Source: Bacteroidales bacterium
GTDB lineage: Bacteria; Bacteroidota; Bacteroidia; Bacteroidales; FEN-979
Reading direction: 5' to 3'
DNA length: 64,000 bases
Assembly (NCBI GenBank): GCA_023231005.1
Contig: JALNWG010000007.1
Span: 1-64,000 of the forward strand
Positions 43,574 through 51,192 of the stretch are shown here, piece by piece. Position numbers and translations under genes: made by a program. The first letter of the stretch is position 1, and each line of letters begins with the position of its first letter. The notes under the pieces are model-generated. The model was not told the DNA's origin. It worked only from the letters and a program-made list of their open reading frames with translations, and did not search any database.

Positions 43574-44857
43574 CTATTTACTGTTTTTTAAGTCAATCAT
43601 ATATTGCGCATCTTGTTTGAGCTGATCTTCAACGGAAACGTGATTATTTTTTGCTTTCTGAACAATACTTTGATACCAATCAGGGGATTTTTTTATTTCC
43701 TCGATTTTAAGCTCAAGAAGGATCTGGTTATCTGCCTCCTGGTATGACAAATACCGGGTGAAAAAATCTTCGATAAATCCATACGGAAAAAGTTCATAGG
43801 TAGCTTCTGTCACCATCATGATCACTAAATTTTGTTTGTCAATTTCCCCTTTTAAACTGACATCACGTACCCTATTGACTTTTTTCCCGTTCTCGAAAAT
43901 TACCTTATTGTAAAACCAAAAATTGTCCTTACTGAATACATTTTCCGTTATACCGGTCGCTGCAAATCCCCACCAGTAACTATCACCAATGGTCATTACA
44001 TTGGGTCTGGTTTTTCCGGTTGTGGAATAATAAAATTTCGGATATGGCATGGGGTCATAATGGGGTGGGTAAAACAAATTCATTAATTCGCAAGCATCAT
44101 TATCAGAGTACCTTAATGAGTCGGAAACAACCACTGATTTCCATCCGAATTCCGGAAGATCGATGTTACATAATTTCTCAATATACCGAAACATACTGTC
44201 GGCAGCCAAACCAACACCATAAGAGGTCCAATGAACTCCGCTTCTGGGATAAAGCGGATAGGGTGTATTATTCCTTATCTTTTTAAACCAGGCATTCATG
44301 TCGATGAAATTCAAGTGTGATCTGTCAATTCGTTTAATATAATAATCGTAATTGGAAATTGATCTCTTTTTATAATGATTGGGAATATCTTCGCTATAAA
44401 CCGTTGCTTTTCCGGGTGCAAAAATCAAAAGGAAATCGATGTTTTTCTGCTTCAGGATGGATTGAATTTTTTCCAGATGACTGATTTCATAATCAATTTT
44501 TTCAGGTCCCTTAAAGGTGCGTCCGATATAATTATTGATGTATGGTTCAAGAAACAAATTATCATTTTTACCGATCACGACATCAGGAGCATACGACATG
44601 GTAAACAAGGAAAAATCCACTTGGTTTTTCAATTTTATAAAATAACTCCTGAATCCGATATTATCCCCTACCGTTTTTGTATACTTCGACCGCACCTCCT
44701 CGCTGTTCCATGTTTTCCAAGGGATACCGGGAACCGGAATGGTATCTGCAACTCCTTTAAGCTCTGTTGGTGGAATGAAAATAAAGGATTTTTGAAGATA
44801 CGGAAGTATCAACATTCCCAATATCAGTACATGAATGAGTTGTTTTAGCATTGTCAT
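43574..44857 (-). CDS. AlgJ/AlgX-like SGNH O-acetyltransferase-related protein, copy 4
   Basis: About 427 residues. Family blocks are IKLKNQVDFSLF, FAPGKATVYSEDIPNHY, the His block PRSGVHWTSYG (Gly207, His209) and IGDSYWWGF (Ser293). Like copy 1 it has MVTE where copies 2, 3 and 5 have QVG/QTN. One C-terminal helical tail is present (IKKSPDWY to QDAQYMIDL). The frame begins at ATG 44881, overlapping copy 5 by 4 nt. I prefer ATG 44857 or 44851 because the N terminus then matches the paralogues, and a TAAATTTG box lies at 44864-44871 on the minus strand. The choice is not certain. Confidence 0.75.
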   Translation of the reverse strand: MTMLKQLIHVLILGMLILPYLQKSFIFIPPTELKGVADTIPVPGIPWKTWNSEEVRSKYTKTVGDNIGFRSYFIKLKNQVDFSLFTMSYAPDVVIGKNDNLFLEPYINNYIGRTFKGPEKIDYEISHLEKIQSILKQKNIDFLLIFAPGKATVYSEDIPNHYKKRSISNYDYYIKRIDRSHLNFIDMNAWFKKIRNNTPYPLYPRSGVHWTSYGVGLAADSMFRYIEKLCNIDLPEFGWKSVVVSDSLRYSDNDACELMNLFYPPHYDPMPYPKFYYSTTGKTRPNVMTIGDSYWWGFAATGITENVFSKDNFWFYNKVIFENGKKVNRVRDVSLKGEIDKQNLVIMMVTEATYELFPYGFIEDFFTRYLSYQEADNQILLELKIEEIKKSPDWYQSIVQKAKNNHVSVEDQLKQDAQYMIDLKNSK

Positions 44858-44877
44858 TATCCGCAAATTTAGTAGAA

Positions 44878-46041
44878 TCATCTGATCTTTTTCACTTTTT
44901 GCTGATGATCTGTTTGATAAAATGCCTCAAGGAGTTGGTCGACAAAGCCATACCCCAAGCAACCATATCCGGCATTGGTTTGCACCAAGATGATGGCATT
45001 GTTTTTAAATACCGACTTTCCCAAATCCTGGTCCGATGCAAGTTTTCCAGTCTTAAAAGTACCATAATACACATCATGGTCGTAGTACCAAAAATCACGG
45101 TTTGAAAATACATTTCCGATATAACCCGCCTCGGCCCAGATAAAATAGAAACTATCGCCTAAGAATAATGCCGAAAAGGGTTGCTCATTGTTCTGATTGA
45201 TGTATTCAACTTTCGGTTGGGCCATCGGAAGAGCATGCACCGGGCAGATCAGATTCATTCCCTTCGCCATATCATCTTCGCGGCCCCGGGTTTCATTGAT
45301 TGTTCCGGGAATGGTGATCTTCATTTCCGGAAGCGATCTGCCTGTTTTAATTTCCAGGTATTTTACAAGTGAATCCATGGCAAGGCAAGCTCCATAATTA
45401 CTCCAGTGAATTCCTGTTTTTGGGTAAAGGCAATACCTGATTGTATCTTTCATAGCAAGAAACCAGGAATTTAAATCAATGACATTAACCTTTTGTTTTT
45501 CCAGACTCTTCCGGTACCATTGGTAATTGGTAAGACCCCGCGGATCATTTCTGAAACGTGAAGGAATATGCTCGGAATAAAACGTCCCCTTATCCGGCAA
45601 TAAAATTACCAGAAAAAAGATTTTTTTTTCCTTCCATAGCAAATCTTGGACATCTCTGAGTTGCTGTACTCTTGCTTCGATTTTATTTTTACCTATAAAA
45701 TCCTTACCAGACCAGGCCTTGATATATTGGTCTTCATATAAATAATCATCTTCCCCAACTACAACTTTTCTGGCATTGGGCAACCTGAATAAGGAAAAAT
45801 CGAGTTGATTGTGCAGCCGCACCATTTGGTTATGGAAACCGATACTCCGGTCAAGATGCCTCATCATTTGGCTTTGATAGGTGCCCTCGGAAAGCCCGTT
45901 GAAGTCAAAAACCGGGGAGGGATTGGGTTCAAAATAGCCGTCGAGTGTTCCCGGGAATATTGGCCGGAAACCTTTTTGAACAATGAAGATAATCGGTATT
46001 CCAAAAACGAAACACAAACAAATCCATTTAACAACGGTCAT
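44878..46041 (-). CDS. AlgJ/AlgX-like SGNH O-acetyltransferase-related protein, copy 5
   Basis: About 387 residues from ATG 46041. Blocks are VRLHNQLDFSLF, LPDKGTFYSEHIPSRF, the His block PKTGIHWSNYG (Gly210, His212) and LGDSFYFIW (Ser297). QTNAGYGCLGYGFVDQLLEAF replaces the QVG block of copies 2 and 3. There is no helical tail; the protein ends soon after in a Lys-rich stretch. The frame extends upstream to a GTG at 46152 with further ATGs at 46077 and 46065. ATG 46041 gives the short cytoplasmic lead seen in the paralogues and an A-rich upstream stretch. Confidence 0.75.
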   Translation of the reverse strand: MTVVKWICLCFVFGIPIIFIVQKGFRPIFPGTLDGYFEPNPSPVFDFNGLSEGTYQSQMMRHLDRSIGFHNQMVRLHNQLDFSLFRLPNARKVVVGEDDYLYEDQYIKAWSGKDFIGKNKIEARVQQLRDVQDLLWKEKKIFFLVILLPDKGTFYSEHIPSRFRNDPRGLTNYQWYRKSLEKQKVNVIDLNSWFLAMKDTIRYCLYPKTGIHWSNYGACLAMDSLVKYLEIKTGRSLPEMKITIPGTINETRGREDDMAKGMNLICPVHALPMAQPKVEYINQNNEQPFSALFLGDSFYFIWAEAGYIGNVFSNRDFWYYDHDVYYGTFKTGKLASDQDLGKSVFKNNAIILVQTNAGYGCLGYGFVDQLLEAFYQTDHQQKVKKIR

Positions 46042-46165
46042 TTTTTTCGCTTTTATCACGCCCATTTTTGTAATCATAAATAGGTCTATTCGCTTTATCT
46101 CCGTATTAATAATTGCAATGTGTAATGCATCACGAGGAATGTAAAAAACCACCTTGGACCATAGA

Positions 46166-47731
46166 TCAATAAGGTATGGGGTTAAGGTAGAATTTCTTGA
46201 CCGCCGGATCCTGTTTCAGATAATTCGGGATATATTCATTGACAAACGTAGCCATCTTAATTCCTTTTGATTTCAGTGTTTGGTATTGTTCATAACTTGG
46301 ATAACAACCATACGCCGTGGCTCCACTATAAAACATCAGCGTAATAGCATTGTTTCCTCCGCTATTGAAAATAACCCAATCTTTAGACGGTATTTGACGA
46401 GCAATCTGTTTGTTGATGATGCCATCAATATTGTGTTTTTTCCAGAAGGACGATTTATTCGAATGCCATTTATCAATCTGGTTAATATACAGGTTATCAT
46501 AGGCAATAAAACCCAATAAAATGACAATAATCCAGGCAGATATATGGGTCGGAATAATCGTTCGAAGCCAATCCACCACTTTTCCAAGAAGAGCTCCAAA
46601 TGCAAGAAAAAAAATCGGGCAGACAATCGTACAAAACATAACCATTTTCGTTGCAGCAATAGTATAGAAAAGATAGGTAACGATAACAAAGGTAAAAACA
46701 CCAACTTTAAAAACTTTATTCTGCATGGATTTAAAAAGACAGCAAAGCCCGGGAATTAGGAGAAAAATCGCCAGGAAACCTCCATATTGATTCGAAATCA
46801 AATACAAATGATAATAGGCATTTCCATCATGACCCTCAACCGCCTCGAAAAAATGCTTATTGTTATACATCAATTCATACCCGCTTTCGTTGGGATAGGC
46901 ACATTGAATAAATATCTGCCAAGGCAAAGCAATCAGGATGGTGACAAGCAGTGATATTCCCATTTGTTTATGCTCAGAAAACCATTTGTTTTTTGGGCTG
47001 CATAAAAAGATCGAAAGGGACCATCCGAAATATACAAGTAGCCCAACCAGCCATTTATTCAGGATAGCAATCCCGGCAAATAGACCGATCAGTATCAGCC
47101 AACGTTTTTTGTGTGAATGGATATACTCAACCCACGACCAAATGCTAAGTGTGACGTAGAAAATAAAGGCGCTGTCGTTGTGATCGGTACTTTGATAACC
47201 GGAAACAAATTGAATAAAGAAAACCGAAAAGGTATATAAGAAAGCCCCATACCAAGCAACGTCCGGCGTACTGATCAGTTTCCCGATCCTGTAAATAAGC
47301 AAGGTCATCAACGACATCATGATAATAGTAGGCAACCTTAACACGAATTCACTCGTTCCGAATATTTTAAAGAACAAAGCGATCTGCCATAAAAAAAAAG
47401 GTTGCTTATGAAGCCATATAGAATTTCCCTGCCAATTTTTAAAGTCATAATCCAAGACAGGATTACTTACCAGTACCGGTTTAAAAGGGTTTATCATCAT
47501 ATTTTTTGCAACCAATGCATGGTATTGTTCATCCCAGGTCCATAAAAACGGATCAAGGGTAGCAATAAAAACACGCAAGATCAACCCCGCAAGGAAAAGA
47601 AAAAGAATGCTGTATCCGGGTTTCTTGTTTAGAAACAGTATGATGCTACATAGTCCAATAGTGAGAGCACATACGATCCAATAAAGTTGCAGGTTCGAAA
47701 ACTCGGTCTGAATAATTTTAGTAAGGTCCAT
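46166..47731 (-). CDS. PMT/ArnT-like GT-C glycosyltransferase
   Basis: The 521-residue protein has about eleven membrane helices. The first periplasmic loop has DPFLWTWDEQYHALVAKNM, the acidic GT39/GT83 signature. It continues with HKQPFFLWQIALFFKIFG, which fits the PMT_2 domain (P-P-L/W-type block of ArnT). The family transfers a sugar from undecaprenyl or dolichyl phosphate to lipids, glycans or proteins on the outer face of the membrane. The C terminus is short and lacks the jelly-roll. A 281-nt gap with a structured inverted repeat lies upstream. Confidence 0.8.
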   Translation of the reverse strand: MDLTKIIQTEFSNLQLYWIVCALTIGLCSIILFLNKKPGYSILFLFLAGLILRVFIATLDPFLWTWDEQYHALVAKNMMINPFKPVLVSNPVLDYDFKNWQGNSIWLHKQPFFLWQIALFFKIFGTSEFVLRLPTIIMMSLMTLLIYRIGKLISTPDVAWYGAFLYTFSVFFIQFVSGYQSTDHNDSAFIFYVTLSIWSWVEYIHSHKKRWLILIGLFAGIAILNKWLVGLLVYFGWSLSIFLCSPKNKWFSEHKQMGISLLVTILIALPWQIFIQCAYPNESGYELMYNNKHFFEAVEGHDGNAYYHLYLISNQYGGFLAIFLLIPGLCCLFKSMQNKVFKVGVFTFVIVTYLFYTIAATKMVMFCTIVCPIFFLAFGALLGKVVDWLRTIIPTHISAWIIVILLGFIAYDNLYINQIDKWHSNKSSFWKKHNIDGIINKQIARQIPSKDWVIFNSGGNNAITLMFYSGATAYGCYPSYEQYQTLKSKGIKMATFVNEYIPNYLKQDPAVKKFYLNPIPY

Positions 47732-47838
47732 TGAATTGATTTATAGCTTAAAGATTCATAAAAAGTGATCGCCTTTCATTATATGAGTCAGGAGTCAATA
47801 TTCCGAGTTGTTAATCGTTGGATTGGCAATAAAACATA

Positions 47839-47906
47839 TAACCTTAGATGTCTGCATCTTAGATGTAAGTTTCGCCAAACATCATTAGACATGATCTCTA
47901 AGGTTA
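47839..47906. repeat. Nested inverted repeat (68 nt) in a 281-nt spacer
   Basis: The 47732-48012 spacer has no believable gene. Inside it TAACCTTAGA (47839-47848) pairs exactly with TCTAAGGTTA (47897-47906). Next TGTCT (47849-47853) pairs with AGACA (47887-47891), and GATGT (47862-47866) with ACATC (47879-47883). All three stems are nested, with bulges between. TTAGATGT also occurs twice as a direct repeat (47844 and 47859). It could be a leader RNA for the downstream minus-strand gene or a relic of a small palindromic element. Confidence 0.6.
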
Positions 47907-48012
47907 AGGGTACTAAATTAGTGGAAATTTTCTTTTACGTATCAGATGCATAAGAAAAAGAACTCATTTTGAATATGGCTGAGATCATTTCAGCAGCAGT
48001 TAACGATATAAA

Positions 48013-49779
48013 TCAATTGCTATTCCATCTGTAATAATAATGAACCTTTAGATCATCAAAGAAAATCAATTTCTGTTTCGGGTTCCGGATAAACAACCGG
48101 ATTTGCAAACTTGAATCACTTACATCGGGAATGAGGAAGGTTTTTTTCAAGGTGGTCCATTCAAGTGGGTTTTTCAGTACACGATCCAGTTTATCTTCAT
48201 CGCTAAAAAGGATCTTATCGTCCTTGCTCAAAGTATAAGCCAGCGCTGCCCCGGTTGGAAGGTTTCCGGGCTTTAAGCTCCAGATATTCACCTCTATCAT
48301 TTTAGGAAAGGGATTTCCAAAATCATTCAGCTTAGTAGAAAAGAGCGGAATATCCTTGCCGGTTGTATTGGTAGCAACACCATATTGTCCCGACCGGGTG
48401 AAAATCGCAGATGGCTTTATTACCGGAGAAATCGCCAGGTTCTCAAAATCGTTTTCAAAAGATTGTGCCTGGTGAATGGGGCTCAGTATACCCGCTCGTT
48501 CAATTGAGCGCAAGTAATGGTCCCAGTCCCACGAAGAGCCGTAGTAACATCGTTCAAAACGGTAAAAAGCAGTAACGTACCGGAGATTGAAATAAACCAT
48601 AATCAAAATCAGGAAGGAAATGAGGGTCGTCAGAAAGAAATTATTGCGTTGCGACACAATAGTGATCAACCAGCCTAACGGAATAGCCAGTAAAGGATAA
48701 TATTCAATGAAGGAACGCTGCCCATAGCTGCATCCGAAATACCACATTTTCCATGAGGAACAAATCAAGGTGATCATAAGGAAAACCAAAGTAACCAGCA
48801 CCCAGTTTTTTTTCTTTCCAAAAATCATCATCACAATACCCGCCATTATGAAAAGTGCCAGAGGGGTGTAAGAAAACCATCCATTCACAGGGGAGAATAA
48901 AACTTCCAGGATCCGGGGATGAGCCAGATTGGTAAATCCTTCGTCGCGATAAGAAAAATGGAGCCAGCTTCCTGAGAGATATTTCCAATAAATGAATTGT
49001 GGCAGAAACAGGATGATAAGGATCGCCAGAAAGCTCAGAAAACACGAAGGGTTCAGAAAGTGTTTCAACCGCTTCACCCTATCTTCGCGACCCTCTGCAT
49101 CCCAAAAAAAGAAAAGAAAACCCAAAATGATATTCGTGGGACGAATCAGGATGGCAATGGCAAAGCCGATACTGAGCAGAATAAAATAGCGGAATGACCT
49201 GGAATTCAGATATTCCTTCAGGGCAAAGAGAAACAAAGAAATCAGGAAGAAAGAATAAACATGCGACATCATCCCATCAAGAAGTGAATAATAAAAAAGG
49301 TTGGTTCCCAAAAAGATCAGGGCAACAAGAATCAAACAGACTTCAGGCTGAAAATAATAGATTAAAAATCGGTGAAGAAACCAAAGTCCGAGGACTAAAT
49401 AAACGACAGCACCCAAAGCCATCATTCGCATATACAAAATGGAAAATCCATCTTCATCATCAAAACCTGCAACCAACGATACAAGATGGGCTGTGAAAAA
49501 GAACGGGGAAACCATCAGGGCAACTCCGAATGTATATTTTGTATCTATTTTATTGTGAACGGTATCGACACTAAAGCCGCCGCCGGTACGGATGTCAAGA
49601 TCGGCCGGCATTTTGTGTGTATCGAAATGGTAAAAAAAAGTGGCCGGAAGATAGATATAATATCCGGCCCGATCGGACCAAAGTTCATGTCGGTCGGAAA
49701 AACAGGTGGCATCTTTGTGGAAAAACCAGGATAACGCCAATCCCGTACAAAACAGAACATAAAAAAACCATTTCTCCAT
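48013..49779 (-). CDS. Polytopic GT-C-like membrane protein with C-terminal jelly-roll domain
   Basis: The 588-residue protein has about ten membrane helices in residues 1-410. The first exported loop (FSDRHELWSDRAGYYIYLPATFFYHFD) has an acidic pair, and a second acidic stretch is GFDDEDGFSILYM. The C-terminal 150 residues form the locus jelly-roll: SFENDFENL, TRSGQYGVATN and LQIRLFIRNPKQKLIFFDDLKV. It probably acts as, or with, a glycosyltransferase on the periplasmic face. The start codon lies at the edge of an 8-nt repeat (49778-49801) and 4 nt after the stop of the next upstream gene. Confidence 0.6.
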   Translation of the reverse strand: MEKWFFYVLFCTGLALSWFFHKDATCFSDRHELWSDRAGYYIYLPATFFYHFDTHKMPADLDIRTGGGFSVDTVHNKIDTKYTFGVALMVSPFFFTAHLVSLVAGFDDEDGFSILYMRMMALGAVVYLVLGLWFLHRFLIYYFQPEVCLILVALIFLGTNLFYYSLLDGMMSHVYSFFLISLFLFALKEYLNSRSFRYFILLSIGFAIAILIRPTNIILGFLFFFWDAEGREDRVKRLKHFLNPSCFLSFLAILIILFLPQFIYWKYLSGSWLHFSYRDEGFTNLAHPRILEVLFSPVNGWFSYTPLALFIMAGIVMMIFGKKKNWVLVTLVFLMITLICSSWKMWYFGCSYGQRSFIEYYPLLAIPLGWLITIVSQRNNFFLTTLISFLILIMVYFNLRYVTAFYRFERCYYGSSWDWDHYLRSIERAGILSPIHQAQSFENDFENLAISPVIKPSAIFTRSGQYGVATNTTGKDIPLFSTKLNDFGNPFPKMIEVNIWSLKPGNLPTGAALAYTLSKDDKILFSDEDKLDRVLKNPLEWTTLKKTFLIPDVSDSSLQIRLFIRNPKQKLIFFDDLKVHYYYRWNSN

Positions 49780-49801
49780 TTTGCTATTTTACTATTTCAC
49801 T
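49778..49801 (-). repeat. 8-nt tandem repeat spanning a stop and a start codon
   Basis: On the minus strand the units are AGTGAAAT, AGTAAAAT and AGCAAAAT. The stop codon of the 210-residue protein lies inside, and the next start codon is at its edge. Rotated, the units read AAATAGTA and AAATAGCA, close to AAATGGCG at 12271 and AAATGGTG at 53450. Confidence 0.6.
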
Positions 49802-50416
49802 TTTTCGGAAAAAGGTGACTTCAATCTCATCCACTAATATCTCTCCTTTTCCACGGTACCAAAAATAGGCTTGCAGTACATCTTCTTTATCAGGAGCTGG
49901 CGGAATATGATAGTCAATATTTATTTTGTTCCATTGGTTCGGTTTTACATCCTCTTTCTCAAGGGGAATGAACATATACTTGTAATTGATACCTTTGTGG
50001 TTACAAGTGGCAACCAGACTGCATTTTACCTCGGAAACAGGACATGAAAACCAGATATAGCCGCTTGCGCGAATCCAGGAGGAATCACTATGGGTTAGAT
50101 CCTTGAACTGAATCCAGAGGCCGGGAGAAAAGGGAACCCGAAGATCCAACTTCATCGACTGATTACTTTGATGACCGGAAGCAGAAAGATGTAAATCCGG
50201 ATTGGCGATATCGCCCGATTCAAAATCATAGTAAGCCAATCGTATTGGGGTTAATCCGGATTTTTCAGGGATATGCTCCCTTTCATTCATAATGACTTGA
50301 TTGGAATTATTTTGCTGGGAATTCAGATGAAGAATATAATTCCAACCAATAAAAATTCCAAGAAGAATGAGTCCAGAAAAGGTGGCAAACAATTGTTTTC
50401 GGAATTGTTGTTTCAA
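49784..50416 (-). CDS. Membrane-anchored stand-alone jelly-roll protein
   Basis: The 210-residue protein has one membrane helix (residues about 9-28) and an exported jelly-roll: LAYYDFESGDIANP, QSNQSMKLDLRVPFSPGLWI and VLQAYFWYRGKGEILVDEIEVTFF. This is the same module as the tails of the GT-C-like proteins and the domain at 26498. The start is TTG at 50416. An ATG further up is cut off by TGA, and the next internal Met (residue 43) would lose the membrane helix. The role may be glycan binding near the assembly enzymes; this is inference. Confidence 0.65.
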   Translation of the reverse strand: MKQQFRKQLFATFSGLILLGIFIGWNYILHLNSQQNNSNQVIMNEREHIPEKSGLTPIRLAYYDFESGDIANPDLHLSASGHQSNQSMKLDLRVPFSPGLWIQFKDLTHSDSSWIRASGYIWFSCPVSEVKCSLVATCNHKGINYKYMFIPLEKEDVKPNQWNKINIDYHIPPAPDKEDVLQAYFWYRGKGEILVDEIEVTFFRKSEIVK

Positions 50417-50439
50417 TTGTCAATTGGTCATTGTCAATT
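50417..50439 (+). repeat. Short direct repeat at the junction of a GT2 gene and the jelly-roll gene
   Basis: TTGTCAATT occurs at 50417-50425 and 50431-50439 with GGTCA between, a 14-nt period. It fills the 21-nt spacer and touches both the upstream stop and the TTG start. Confidence 0.55.
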
Positions 50440-51172
50440 ATTTCAGATATTTTCGGTCAAAGAGATTATATTTCATCAGACACCACACTGCCCTAAACCC
50501 GTCCTTCATTCCGATCTTTTTCCCTTCCTCATACGTTCGCCCATAATAGGAAATACCTACTTCATAAATGCGAATTTTTGAAAAACGGACAATCTTGGAG
50601 GTAACTTCCGGTTCAAAACCGAAACGATTTTCTTTAAAATGGATCTTTTTAATAAACTCTGCTTTAAATAGTTTGTAGCAGGTTTCCATGTCGGTAAGAT
50701 TCAGATTTGTGAAAATATTAGAGAAGAAAGTAAGCATTTTATTTCCTATAGAGTGCCAAAAAAAAAGAATCCGATGGGGGCTACCGCCCATGAACCTTGA
50801 ACCATAAACCACATCGGCAAACCCGTCCAAAACCGGTTGAAGCAATACATTGAAATCCCGTGGGTCATATTCCAGATCAGCATCCTGGATAAGAATCAAA
50901 TCGCCGGTAGCTTCTGCTATTCCTCGATGAATGGCGGCACCTTTACCGAAATTCTTAGGTTGATTGATCAACCGGATATCAAGTTCTGCATGTTGATCCC
51001 GATAATTCAGAACCACTTTTTCGGTAGAATCCGAGCTATAATCGTTGATGACGATGATTTCTTTTTGCACCCCTCCAACTAATTCAACAGCCAGTATTTT
51101 ATCTAAAATATTATGAATGGTGTCCGATTCGTTGAATGCTGGGATTAAAATGCTGAGTTTGTGAGATTCCAT
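50438..51172 (-). CDS. GT2 family polyprenyl-phosphate sugar synthase-like glycosyltransferase
   Basis: The 244-residue protein has LSILIPAFNESDTIHNIL, IIVINDYSSDST, NFGKGAAIHRGIAEA and QDADLEYDPRDF. These are the DPM1-like donor and metal-binding blocks. TDMETCYKLFKAEFI and NRFGFEPEVTSKI complete the pattern of bacterial dolichol-phosphate-mannose synthase-like proteins. It has no membrane helices at the C terminus. It supplies, by inference, a second lipid-linked sugar for the GT-C-like enzymes. It follows murF-alr by 20 nt on the same strand. Confidence 0.85.
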   Translation of the reverse strand: MESHKLSILIPAFNESDTIHNILDKILAVELVGGVQKEIIVINDYSSDSTEKVVLNYRDQHAELDIRLINQPKNFGKGAAIHRGIAEATGDLILIQDADLEYDPRDFNVLLQPVLDGFADVVYGSRFMGGSPHRILFFWHSIGNKMLTFFSNIFTNLNLTDMETCYKLFKAEFIKKIHFKENRFGFEPEVTSKIVRFSKIRIYEVGISYYGRTYEEGKKIGMKDGFRAVWCLMKYNLFDRKYLK

Positions 51173-51192
51173 AAAATCGATTCAAGAATTGA

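Noticed and set aside
47765..47953. 62-codon open frame in the 281-nt spacer
   Set aside because: Weak composition, on the opposite strand from the locus, and it spans the nested inverted repeat.
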